Source of the DNA: Vampirovibrionales bacterium
GTDB taxonomy: Bacteria > Cyanobacteriota > Vampirovibrionia > Vampirovibrionales > Vampirovibrionaceae
Length of the DNA stretch: 64,000 nt
Direction: 5' to 3'
NCBI GenBank assembly: GCA_029866025.1
Contig: JARXAD010000001.1
Location: 165,873 to 229,872 of the forward strand
A model generated the notes under the pieces. It was not told where the DNA came from. It searched no databases and saw only the letters and a list, made by a program, of their open reading frames with translations. A program made the translations under genes and the position numbers. This document shows, piece after piece, positions 9,571-18,578 of this stretch. How positions within the stretch are numbered: position 1 is the stretch's first letter; every line of letters starts with the position of its first letter.

Positions 9571-10044
9571 TTAACGGTACTTCACCAAAATTTCGTTACC
9601 GCTTACGTAGCCCAACTCGTTACGAATGAGGGCTTGCTGCCCCTGAGGGCTGCCATAATAGCGAATGGCACTGGCCAGCTGGTGTTGCTTGGTAGCGGCA
9701 GCATCATGGTACGCCACAATGTGAGAGGCTTCTTGGGATAAGAGTAAAATATCACTGAGATTCTCAATCAAAGCCCGGCTGAGTTGCAGAAGGCCGAACC
9801 CTAAAAAAATCAGCATGCTAACTTGACCGGCCCAAGCCAAGCGCGAAGGCTTGCGGGGCGATAATTGACGGACGCGCTGCTGGCGAGGATCTTCTTGTGG
9901 CTGCGATTGCAGAGGCTCACTGTAAGGCAGTGGCGTCAATAAGGCGTCTTCTAATGGAGGAAAGGAGTGTGGCTGGGCAGCGTAAGCTGGCAACGCTGCT
10001 GCGTTGGTTCGGTATCGCTGTGATTGCCGTTGGGGCAATGCCAT
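9571..10044 (-). CDS. FtsB/DivIC-like septum formation initiator protein
   Basis: The 157-residue protein has a Pro/Gln-rich cytoplasmic N-terminus, one membrane helix around WAGQVSMLIFLGFGLLQLS, a helical stretch that could form the usual coiled coil, and the signature end YYGSPQGQQALIRNELGY followed by VSGNEILVKYR. That end matches the pattern at the end of FtsB/DivIC proteins (a short helix, E.G.V..GE..V). By family it would link divisome proteins at the septum. The long disordered N-terminus, about 70 residues, is unusual for FtsB. The Shine-Dalgarno is AGAGG. Confidence 0.65.
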   Translation of the reverse strand: MALPQRQSQRYRTNAAALPAYAAQPHSFPPLEDALLTPLPYSEPLQSQPQEDPRQQRVRQLSPRKPSRLAWAGQVSMLIFLGFGLLQLSRALIENLSDILLLSQEASHIVAYHDAAATKQHQLASAIRYYGSPQGQQALIRNELGYVSGNEILVKYR

Positions 10045-10256
10045 GAGCCAAAAACCTCTCTATCACCTTAAAGCCAAATCGCTTACGAGAAAGTGCTTCA
10101 ATTTGTTAATAAATTATAACGATCTCAAGCAAAAAAGGGGAGCTTTCTGGGTTTTTTCGCTGAAAATCCGTTCATAATGCTTAATGTTTATTCATCTGTT
10201 TGTAGTGTATTTTGGGAAGGGCGATTGGGTTTTTTGGGCTTTTACCATCGCATCCT

Positions 10257-10296
10257 GTTAAAAAAGCGCCCCCAGAGAATGATCCAAGGGCGCTTT
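10257..10296 (-). terminator. rho-independent terminator after the GT35 gene
   Basis: AAAGCGCCC (10263-10271) pairs with GGGCGCTTT (10288-10296). On the minus strand the stem is followed by a run of six T (10257-10262). It lies just downstream of the gene ending at 10315. Confidence 0.8.
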
Positions 10297-10314
10297 AAAA
10301 GAGGCTTTTAGACC

Positions 10315-12141
10315 TTAAACAGCAGCCAATACAGGCTCTAACGGCAGTGCCGTGTGTTGAAATGCGTGAGGTGTGAGCACGCCGTACAAACGTTGATAGT
10401 ATTCCAGCACCATGCGGTGGGTGTTGAATTGGCTTTCCGCCGTTTCTTTGGCACGCCATACCCACTGTTGCCACTGGGTGGTGTCATTCCAGTACGTGGG
10501 AATCACCATGGTTTCTAACACATTGCGTAACGCTTGGTAGTCGGCTTCATCTTGCTCTTCATCACTGGTGTAGGTTTTTTCACCGGGATTGATAAGGAAT
10601 CCGTTGATGCCATGGAAGGTACCTTCTACCGACCAGCCATCGTGGGTGGTGCAATGCAGCGAACCATTGAGGTTGGCCGACACGCCGGAGGTGCCACTGG
10701 CTTCCAGGGGGCGACGGGGCGTATTAAGCCACACATCGCTCATCAGCTTTAGTTCTTTGCTTAGGGCTAATTCGTAGTTGGGCAGCACCGCCACGTTGGG
10801 GTGCTTTTCGGCAAAGCGCAACCACTCTTCAAAGCCTTCGCGGCCACTGGTATCACGGGGGTGAAATTTACCGGCAACGAGGATCTGGATTTTCTTCTCG
10901 CCCAGCCACTGTTCAATGAGGGCTTGATCGCGCAATACCAAGGTAGAGCGCTTATAGCCTGTAAAACGGCGGGCCCATACCAATGTAAGTACGTTGGGAT
11001 CTAGCTGTTTGCCAGTTTTTAAATTTACGTCTGCCAATAATTGGGATTTGATAGCTTGTTTGGCCTGCCAAAATTCTGCGGGGGTGGTGGCGGCCTTTAG
11101 GCGGGTATCTTGCCAATAAGGTTGGTTAACGCCATTGGTAATAGCGCTAATGGGGCAGCGCCCTTCCACGTGTTGCCACATGCGGTTGGCCACATCGCCA
11201 TGCAACTGAGAGACTCCATTGGCCCAGCGAGACAGGCGTAAGGCGGCTTCGGTTAGGGAGAAGGGCTCCCCACCAATGCGGCGGGCTTCTTCCAGAGGCG
11301 TATCTACAAAAAATCCGGCTTCAGCCAACAAGTGGGCTTCATGCACTTCGTTACCAGCGGGTACAGGGGTGTGGGTGGTAAACACCACCTGGTCGCGCAC
11401 CACGGTGCGGTTGCCGCCATTCTCTTTCAGTAGTTCAAAGGCCAAGGGCAAGGCATGGCCTTCGTTCATGTGGTACACATCCACATCCCAACCCAAGGCA
11501 CGCAGGGCTCGAACACCGCCAACGCCCAAAATAATTTCTTGAGCCACGCGGGCACGCTCGTCACCCCCGTACAAAATATCGCACCACTGTTGTTCTTCTT
11601 CTGTATTCTCTGGGGTGTTGGAAGATAGGAACAAGGTTGGAACTGTCCCGAAGGTGTTGGGTTCCAATAAGTAAATTTTTAGCACCACGTCATTATTAAA
11701 GATGCGAACGGAAACGGTTTTGCCAGTATCGGTGAGGCAATTGAGGGAACGTTCCTGATAATCCACTTGAATGGTGTTGTTTTCAAATCGTTGTTCGCCA
11801 TACCCGTAGCGCCACAACAAGCTAATGGCCACCATGGGTACTCCCAATTCGTGGGCCGAACGCAAATGCCCCCCCGCCAAGTACCCCAACCCACCCGAAT
11901 ACGTGTAGAGGGACTGATCAATGGCGAGCTCCATACAAAAATAGGCCACTCGTGGCATCCCACTGTTAAGGCCCGCTGGCATGGGATTGTTTAAAACAGC
12001 TGCTGTAGAGGAAGAAAAAGACATTGAGGAAGACACTCCATAAGACACAGTGGAAGATGAGTCCGACGAGGCAGAGGCCAAGGACGGTGGTAACGAAGGC
12101 GATGAGAGCCAGCTAAGAAAAAATGGGGGTTTAAATGTCAT
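10315..12141 (-). CDS. GT35 alpha-glucan phosphorylase homologue lacking the PLP lysine
   Basis: The 608-residue product has the short-type GlgP fold signatures: RVAYFCMELAIDQSL, YSGGLGYLAGGHL, YHMNEGHA, FTTHTPVPAGNE, RRFTGYKRS, ILVAGKFHP and DVWLNTPRRPLEASGTSG. The family motif then continues with Met-Lys, the Lys forming the Schiff base with pyridoxal phosphate. Here the sequence is GTSGVSANLNG, with Ser488 (codon 10678-10680) in place of that Lys. The basic residues of the phosphate-site motif (Arg391/392, Lys397) are kept. The first about 60 residues are Ser-rich, and an ATG at 12024 is an alternative start. It is first of a same-strand glucan gene set with malQ. Ordinary phosphorolysis is therefore doubtful; a regulatory or altered transferase role is possible. 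Confidence 0.85.
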   Translation of the reverse strand: MTFKPPFFLSWLSSPSLPPSLASASSDSSSTVSYGVSSSMSFSSSTAAVLNNPMPAGLNSGMPRVAYFCMELAIDQSLYTYSGGLGYLAGGHLRSAHELGVPMVAISLLWRYGYGEQRFENNTIQVDYQERSLNCLTDTGKTVSVRIFNNDVVLKIYLLEPNTFGTVPTLFLSSNTPENTEEEQQWCDILYGGDERARVAQEIILGVGGVRALRALGWDVDVYHMNEGHALPLAFELLKENGGNRTVVRDQVVFTTHTPVPAGNEVHEAHLLAEAGFFVDTPLEEARRIGGEPFSLTEAALRLSRWANGVSQLHGDVANRMWQHVEGRCPISAITNGVNQPYWQDTRLKAATTPAEFWQAKQAIKSQLLADVNLKTGKQLDPNVLTLVWARRFTGYKRSTLVLRDQALIEQWLGEKKIQILVAGKFHPRDTSGREGFEEWLRFAEKHPNVAVLPNYELALSKELKLMSDVWLNTPRRPLEASGTSGVSANLNGSLHCTTHDGWSVEGTFHGINGFLINPGEKTYTSDEEQDEADYQALRNVLETMVIPTYWNDTTQWQQWVWRAKETAESQFNTHRMVLEYYQRLYGVLTPHAFQHTALPLEPVLAAV

Positions 12142-12223
12142 AACCAGAAGAGACCATTCTATCGATAGGAAGAATCATTCTAAACAAGATACCCCTCATA
12201 ACGCCATCATGGCAAAAGGATTT

Positions 12224-14470
12224 TTAGTGAATTGCGGCTTCTTCCACCCAGTGTTGGGTTTCTAGCGATTTTGGGGTGTGGCGAAAACGCTGGCATTGCT
12301 GAATCGCCAAGGTCATACCCTCCAACGCGCCCCACTGCTCAAGGGAGACCGGTAACTTTTGGCACCAATTCGGGTGTTCATCCACAGTGCCCGGCATATT
12401 GGCCTGAGAGGCTTCTCCCATCAGGTCTTCCAATTGCATCACCAACAACTGGCAAGGCGATTGGGCTAAAAACCCTTCGACTGCAGCCGCCAAGGCTGGG
12501 CTCCAAGTGTCTGGAACGCGGGTATCATTCCATAAGCCAGCCGCATGCAAGGCGTTGATGAGCTGTTGCTTTTCTTCTGGGCGACGGGCGTGATCACGTT
12601 GGTACATGTCTTCGCTGGGGTATAGATGAAGTCCTTGGCGCGTTTCAATATCGTGAGCGTTCCAAAAGCCTGCCAGTGTAGGTAAGTCATGGGTGCTAAA
12701 GGCTGCCAGGGCTTGTCCAGAGTAATGCTGGGGTAATACAAATCTTTCATCGCTAGCCCGTTCAAATAGCATCAGTTTGTAGGATAAGATGCCCCATCGC
12801 TCAAAGGCATGGCCAATTTCAGGGGGTACCGTGCCCAAATCTTCGCCAATAACCACACACTGGTTTCGGTGACTTTCCAGCGCCACCAGTGCCATCAATA
12901 GTTCTAGCGGGTATTGTACGTAGGTCCCTTCAACGCCGGTTTTCCCTTGGGGAATCCAGAACAGACGCATCAAACTCATGGCATGATCAATGCGAATGGC
13001 CCCCATCAAACTCATATTGGCTTTCAGTAGTTCAATAAAGGGCTCGTACTGTTGCTGGGCTAACACATCGGGCCGCCATGCTGGCAAGCCCCAGTTTTGG
13101 CCCAATAGGTTACAGGCATCAGGGGGGCAGCCCACCGACATCTCACGAGTAATCAATGACGGGTTTGCCCACACATCAAAGCCAGAACTATCACTGCCCA
13201 CGGCTAAATCGCCATAAATGCCCACACTCATACCGCTGGCGCGTGCTGCGTGTTGAGCAGCGTTGAGTTGTTCCCAGGCTAAAAATTGGGCGTATTCTGC
13301 AGCACGGATACGGGTGGCATAGCGTTCACCAAAGGCCTGTATTTCAGGCGTGTTGGGCGATTGATACCCTGGTGGCCATTGCCACCAGCAGGTAATGTGG
13401 CCGGCATCTGCATCCATCACCTCACTCAACACTTGAAATAAAGCAAACTGCCACAAGGATGGACCTTGCTCATTGCAAAAGGCTTCAAAAGCGGCATGAC
13501 GCTGAGGATGCTGTGTTCGGTAGCTGGAAGACGTAAAGGTATCAAACAGAGCTACCAACAGACGTTGATGCCACGGCGTATACTGTTCGTAAGGCACACG
13601 ATCACTGGATTGCCACTCCGCCCGTTGGGCCGAAGCTTGATTCCACACTGTTTGAGCCGCAATGCTATGACCCCATTCAGGGGTTTTGGTTGCATCAATA
13701 TACAAGGTATTTAAAAAACGACGGCTGGACGGAGAATAAGGGCTAATATGACCAGGCCGAGAGGGGAACAAGGCGTGCATAGGGTTTAAGCCAATAAGAT
13801 TCGCTCCACGTTGCCCTAGCCAGGTGGCGGCATTGGCCAAGTCGCCTAAAGTGCCTATGCCGGCATTGGTGGCCGACCGCTGTGCGTACAGCTGCAAGGC
13901 CACACCCCAGGACCGAACCGGATTGGGGTTGTAGCACCGATTGGGAGTCCGAATCACTTTTGCCGTGGCTACACGATGTTCAGCAGCAAGGGTTAATTGA
14001 TGATACCCCCATGGTAGCTCATGGCGCATGGCTGGGGGTAGTGTTAACTGGTGTTCCGCAATCACTTCCCCCGATGGTAAGGTATGGGTGGGCAAACCAT
14101 CAAAATAGCTTACCGACCAATGACCTTGACATACAGGGCCACGTTCGGTTGTGAGAGACCAAGCCACAGTTGTACAGTCCTTGGGAAGGCGAACCGAGAG
14201 ACACTCCGTGTCATCTCGCACGACCAGAACCGAAGGAGTGAGCTGTCCCCAGAGCGTATGCTGTTGGGCCTCCATGCAGCGGGTTGCTTCGTCATCACTG
14301 GTGGGGCAAATGCCCATCACTGCCAAAATGGCTTGAAGGGTTTCTAGTGGGGCAAATACAGCGTTACCAAACACATCGGTGTAATGGGTATCAATGCCAT
14401 AGGCGGCTGCTAGCGCTTGCCATGCCTGGGTGGAAAGAGCGTTTGTAGGACAAAGAGTCGGGGAGGTCAT
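12224..14470 (-). CDS. malQ: 4-alpha-glucanotransferase (amylomaltase)
   Basis: MalQ transfers alpha-1,4-glucan segments between maltodextrins. The 748-residue product is of the longer E. coli type with an N-terminal beta-rich extension. GH77 signatures are seen: GIGTLGDLANAATWLG, the acceptor segment GLNPMHALFPSRP with SPYSPSSRRFLN, the nucleophile region AIRIDHAMSLMRLFWIP, the acid/base VVIGEDLGTVP, and the third carboxylate in STHDLPTLAGFW. The catalytic Asp-Glu-Asp set is complete. It lies 82 bp upstream of the GT35 gene on the same strand and is probably co-transcribed with it. Confidence 0.94.
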   Translation of the reverse strand: MTSPTLCPTNALSTQAWQALAAAYGIDTHYTDVFGNAVFAPLETLQAILAVMGICPTSDDEATRCMEAQQHTLWGQLTPSVLVVRDDTECLSVRLPKDCTTVAWSLTTERGPVCQGHWSVSYFDGLPTHTLPSGEVIAEHQLTLPPAMRHELPWGYHQLTLAAEHRVATAKVIRTPNRCYNPNPVRSWGVALQLYAQRSATNAGIGTLGDLANAATWLGQRGANLIGLNPMHALFPSRPGHISPYSPSSRRFLNTLYIDATKTPEWGHSIAAQTVWNQASAQRAEWQSSDRVPYEQYTPWHQRLLVALFDTFTSSSYRTQHPQRHAAFEAFCNEQGPSLWQFALFQVLSEVMDADAGHITCWWQWPPGYQSPNTPEIQAFGERYATRIRAAEYAQFLAWEQLNAAQHAARASGMSVGIYGDLAVGSDSSGFDVWANPSLITREMSVGCPPDACNLLGQNWGLPAWRPDVLAQQQYEPFIELLKANMSLMGAIRIDHAMSLMRLFWIPQGKTGVEGTYVQYPLELLMALVALESHRNQCVVIGEDLGTVPPEIGHAFERWGILSYKLMLFERASDERFVLPQHYSGQALAAFSTHDLPTLAGFWNAHDIETRQGLHLYPSEDMYQRDHARRPEEKQQLINALHAAGLWNDTRVPDTWSPALAAAVEGFLAQSPCQLLVMQLEDLMGEASQANMPGTVDEHPNWCQKLPVSLEQWGALEGMTLAIQQCQRFRHTPKSLETQHWVEEAAIH

Positions 14471-14602
14471 AACGTGCCTTTAGCGCAACACAACAGCAAT
14501 GATGCGGCCTTAAGAACAACGATTGGCCGCCCAACAACTGGCGTTTAGAGTATCACAAGGTACAACGGCGCGCAGGTGTGGCCAAAGCCAATCGCTTAGG
14601 CG

Positions 14603-16972
14603 TTATACTGCCGGATGAAAGCGTTCAAATTCAGCGCGCAGTTGATTCAACGACGGCCGCTCCCCTTTGGGTTTGTTTGACAACAAATTGAGGAAGCTGG
14701 GGAAATAGTATTCAGCCAATATTTTGTAGGGGTCGTGTTCAATAGAAACGTATTTATATGCGTTCATTCTCATATTTAGTAAGGAATCTTTATCGGTTAA
14801 CGCATTGGCACCCGGTTCGGTTGCTTTTTTGTAAGCCCTATCCATAAGTTGATAAAAAGATTGGTTCACTTCGTTGTATTCCGCTGTCTCTTGCTCGGTT
14901 AGGGTCGCTTCGCGATCGGGCAACGAATATTGTAAGGTTCCGGCGTTTAGCGCCAAGGTTTCTTTTTGGGTAAGGTCTAATAACTTGTTTAAAGAGCTAC
15001 GATACACAGGCATGTTGCTCATTTTCATTAGCAATGCCGTTGGGCCGTATTCCCGCAAAATATAATCGGCCCTGTTCCCCACCGGTAAATCTTTATCGGC
15101 CAATGACCACGCCAACCCATCCGTGGCAACAGCCAGCGGAATGGAAAACATTTTGAGTGCCTTTAATTGAGAAATGCCAAAGGGCTCATACAAGCTGGGG
15201 TGAATAATAAAATCGGCTGCTGCATTCAATCGGTCATCGCCATTTTGAGTATACGGTGCCATCGGCATCCAAAAACGGCCTTTTATGGCAGGGTTACTGC
15301 TAAGTTTTTTAACCCATTCTGCTAACCCTGCAATACGACCACTTCCGGCAATGGCTAACTGGGCTTTGGGGTGCTGCAATAAAAACGCTTCCGCTTCTTT
15401 CATCAGCAAGTGAAAGCCTTTTTGGTACGGGTCTAAACGGGCTACCCACGTGTATAAAACAGCATCCGGATCTTCGTTTAAGTAGTTATCAACAAACTTT
15501 TTTGGCCCCTTGTCTTGGTTATATGAAACCCCTGCTTTTTGCATGGCTTGAGTCCATCGCTGAAAAGCTACTTTATTGGCTTTTTTAAACGCCAGTAATT
15601 CGGGAGCCATTTGTACGCGGATGGGAGACTCTTGCTCTTTAGGGCTGTTAACTAATTGCGTTAATAACGCCGCTTTAGAAAAAGGCTTAAATTCAATGGG
15701 GCCAACGCCCGCAACCGTTGGCTCGGTGGCATGTGTTGTTAGGTATTCTGCCCCTTCAGGGGTCATGCTTTCATCAATAAAATGGTGCATATCGTAGGCA
15801 TAATCTGCTTTAAACAGTTTTTTTAATCCTGATAAAAAAGCACCCCCGCGTGAAAAATTACTGCCGGTAATGGTGGATAGAAAATTATGGTTGACAATGA
15901 CGCTATCAGCCAAGCTTAAGCCAAGGGTAAAATATTCGGTAAAGGTTTTGGTTAACGATTGAAGCGCCGTAGGCAAAGGAAAAATACGAGACAGCCATGA
16001 TGTGTATTGAGTATCGGAGTAGGTGTTGTGCAAATAAAACATAGATTTATAATTGCCCAATACTTTTTTTAGCGGCAATGCTAAAAAGGGCGCTGCTGGC
16101 CAGTCATTGGCAATGGCAATATCCACGCCGTTAGGAAAAGGAATTTGAAACGTAGATCCCTTTGGCAAGGGCTTTTGGCCCGTTAAGTAGGGCAACACTT
16201 TATAAATAGCATTGTTAAATAGAAGCAAACTATCTTTTTTAGTGCTTTGGGCCTTGGGGTGAGAATCTTCATGCTTTTTGTCAACGTCGTCAATTTTATA
16301 GGCGTAAAATACACTATCAAAACGACGCGTGTAAAAATCATTTCCCAAAGTATATTCATTGGGATTTGCCTTGGATTGCTTTAGGTTAAAAAAGGCTTTT
16401 TTGGCATATTTATCAACAAATTGCTCTTGACGCTCTTTGTTGGGAATCAGCCTAGAGACAGCGATTAAAAGGGTGTTCAGCCAATACCGATCAGGCACAC
16501 CCACAGTAACGCCTGTATCCACCCAATCCGCTTTTTTGTTGTTATTACTGTCCTTTAAATATTTGCTGGTTTCAGGAGTAATGACCACCACGTTGGCAGG
16601 GGTGTTTTTTACCATCGAGCGAACCACAAAACCGGTGACGTCACCCAGCCCACCCGTTTTATCCACAGCCCCTTCGGGAGACACCCATAAAATTTGCAGA
16701 GGCTGGTTGGTGCGTTTGGGGTAGTGCTCGTTGATAAGTTTTTGCAGAGGCTGATAAATGGGGCTGTTCACGTTTTTAAGGGCGACGGTGGATGCAAAGC
16801 GAACGCCGGGAGAAATTTTTTGATGATGACTTAGTTGAATGGAGTCTTTTAGGGCTGAAGGCAAATTGGAGATACTGGAGCCAAAAGGCATGAGCCCAGC
16901 ACCACTCACCCAAGAATGATGGGCCGATGTGACATGACGTTTCAGGGGTGGTGATGAGGTAACCCCGAGCAT
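14603..16972 (-). CDS. GlgA-like glycogen/starch synthase (GT5), unusually long
   Basis: The 789-residue product keeps the GT5 hallmarks: KTGGLGDVTG (Lys105), a His in the segment YLHNTY, VARLDPYQKGFHLL with the conserved Arg and Lys, and YEPFGISQLKAL with the conserved Glu. These support ADP- or UDP-glucose-dependent alpha-1,4-glucan elongation. GlgA is normally about 480 residues; the extra length is an N-terminal about 90 residues, insertions in the first Rossmann domain and a helical C-terminal region. The usual GlgA motifs around the acceptor site are divergent, so specificity is open. ATG at 16972 was taken; ATG at 16891 is an alternative. It is part of the minus-strand glucan block. 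Confidence 0.8.
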   Translation of the reverse strand: MLGVTSSPPLKRHVTSAHHSWVSGAGLMPFGSSISNLPSALKDSIQLSHHQKISPGVRFASTVALKNVNSPIYQPLQKLINEHYPKRTNQPLQILWVSPEGAVDKTGGLGDVTGFVVRSMVKNTPANVVVITPETSKYLKDSNNNKKADWVDTGVTVGVPDRYWLNTLLIAVSRLIPNKERQEQFVDKYAKKAFFNLKQSKANPNEYTLGNDFYTRRFDSVFYAYKIDDVDKKHEDSHPKAQSTKKDSLLLFNNAIYKVLPYLTGQKPLPKGSTFQIPFPNGVDIAIANDWPAAPFLALPLKKVLGNYKSMFYLHNTYSDTQYTSWLSRIFPLPTALQSLTKTFTEYFTLGLSLADSVIVNHNFLSTITGSNFSRGGAFLSGLKKLFKADYAYDMHHFIDESMTPEGAEYLTTHATEPTVAGVGPIEFKPFSKAALLTQLVNSPKEQESPIRVQMAPELLAFKKANKVAFQRWTQAMQKAGVSYNQDKGPKKFVDNYLNEDPDAVLYTWVARLDPYQKGFHLLMKEAEAFLLQHPKAQLAIAGSGRIAGLAEWVKKLSSNPAIKGRFWMPMAPYTQNGDDRLNAAADFIIHPSLYEPFGISQLKALKMFSIPLAVATDGLAWSLADKDLPVGNRADYILREYGPTALLMKMSNMPVYRSSLNKLLDLTQKETLALNAGTLQYSLPDREATLTEQETAEYNEVNQSFYQLMDRAYKKATEPGANALTDKDSLLNMRMNAYKYVSIEHDPYKILAEYYFPSFLNLLSNKPKGERPSLNQLRAEFERFHPAV

Positions 16973-17020
16973 ACAGTGGACTCTTTACAACATAAGGAAG
17001 GAATGGAACGGAAATAGAAA

Positions 17021-18472
17021 TTAAGAAGCGGTTTGGACAGAAGCGGGGGGGCTCCACTGAAACCGCTGCAACAGGGTAAAGGCGAGTAGCATGGCCCCAG
17101 CGCCTAATAAAAAGGCCATATCTTCATGGGCATGAAAGTGGCTAATCAGGGGACCCACCAACACGCTGCACAGCACACCGGGTGCGGCCACAAAAATGTT
17201 AAATACGCCCATCAAAATACCTTCTTGGCCTTTAGGAACATCGCGCGCCACCATGGTAAAGGGTAGTGATAAGGTGGTGGCCCAGCCAATACCCATCAAG
17301 GCCATAAAGCTTAGGGTCCAGCCCGGTTGCTGTAATAAAGACAAACCAATGAGTGAAATTGCCATTAGTAACAGTGCTATGGAATGCACCGCTTTGGGGC
17401 CGAATTGTCGGCTCCAGCCGTTCATCCACGGGGCTGCTAAAAAGCATATGCCATTGAGAGCCGCAAATCCCAAGGAGGCCCACTGAACCCCTTGTTGATA
17501 CACAGCCGAGGCTGAATCCGTGGCGCCAAAGACGGCTTTAGGTACGTGAACAGAAAAGAAAATAAACAAACACATCAGCCCAAACCACGTGGCACTGTGG
17601 GCTAGGCACAACCACCACTGGTTGGGAGTCAGCTGGCAGCCTTGCACAATGCTGGCCCAGATGGGTTTTTGAACTGCTTCGTCGCTTTTTGACATTTTCG
17701 TCAAAGGTTCTTCAGGGGTCGTGAGTATGGTTAAGCCCATAAACAAAACCATCACGGCAGCGCCCAGGTAAAACAGGGTGGAAACATTGGTGAGGGCAAA
17801 GCCAATCAAAAACGCTGCAATGGAGCCTAAGCCAATGGTTAAACTCATCAGCGAAAAAGTCTGGGTTTGCTTGAAGGTATCAAACACATCGGGCACCAAG
17901 GCACGATAAGGCCCTTGGGTAATGTTAATGCTGGCATCCAACACCCACAGCAATAGGGCTGCTATCAGTAGCCCAAAGGGGAAGGCCTCAATCGCAGAGG
18001 CTTCCATACCCAATTGGCCTAAAACAGGGCTTACCCATGTGGCTACGGCCGTGCCAATACCCGCTGCGTTGGGCATTAATATAAGACTACACGCTACCAA
18101 TAAGGTACCAAGCACTAAAAACGGTCGACGCCGCCCCCAGGTGCTGGCATGACGATCGCTTAATACGCCCACAATGGGTTGAACCAACACGCCGGTGACG
18201 GGGCCTGCGGCCCAAATCAAACTGGTCAGCCACGGCACGGAACCCAAACGCTCTAACAGAGGGCTGACTTGCCCCATTTGCAAGGCCCAGGCAAATTGAA
18301 TGCCCAAAAAGCCAAGGGCCACCATCCACGGATGTGCGGATGCCAGCAACGCCTTACCCACAGTAGGAGATGCTTTGCCAAAAGGCGTTACAGGCTGAAC
18401 ACCAGCGCCCAGGGTGTTACGCTCATCAACAGAAGAGGAGTCAGAAGCAGAGAAAACAGTGGGAATGGCCAT
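17021..18472 (-). CDS. MFS transporter of the sucrose/maltose (GPH/SLC45-like) type
   Basis: The 483-residue protein has about 12 hydrophobic segments. The loop between helices 2 and 3 reads GVLSDRHASTWGRRRPFLVLG, in which the DR..S..GRRRPF pattern is typical of sucrose/maltose proton symporters. An early conserved segment, FAWALQMGQVSPLLERLG, also fits that group. By family it would import a di- or oligosaccharide with protons. Its place between the GlgA-like gene and the giant GH13 gene supports alpha-glucoside uptake, but the substrate cannot be read from sequence. Confidence 0.82.
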   Translation of the reverse strand: MAIPTVFSASDSSSVDERNTLGAGVQPVTPFGKASPTVGKALLASAHPWMVALGFLGIQFAWALQMGQVSPLLERLGSVPWLTSLIWAAGPVTGVLVQPIVGVLSDRHASTWGRRRPFLVLGTLLVACSLILMPNAAGIGTAVATWVSPVLGQLGMEASAIEAFPFGLLIAALLLWVLDASINITQGPYRALVPDVFDTFKQTQTFSLMSLTIGLGSIAAFLIGFALTNVSTLFYLGAAVMVLFMGLTILTTPEEPLTKMSKSDEAVQKPIWASIVQGCQLTPNQWWLCLAHSATWFGLMCLFIFFSVHVPKAVFGATDSASAVYQQGVQWASLGFAALNGICFLAAPWMNGWSRQFGPKAVHSIALLLMAISLIGLSLLQQPGWTLSFMALMGIGWATTLSLPFTMVARDVPKGQEGILMGVFNIFVAAPGVLCSVLVGPLISHFHAHEDMAFLLGAGAMLLAFTLLQRFQWSPPASVQTAS

Positions 18473-18578
18473 GAGGAGTAACCTTTTTTAATCCAATGGG
18501 GGGCAGTATGCCGAGAGCCGTTTTATAGGAAGGGTAGCAATATTCCAACCATAGTAACGAGAGTACCTTAAATAACTT

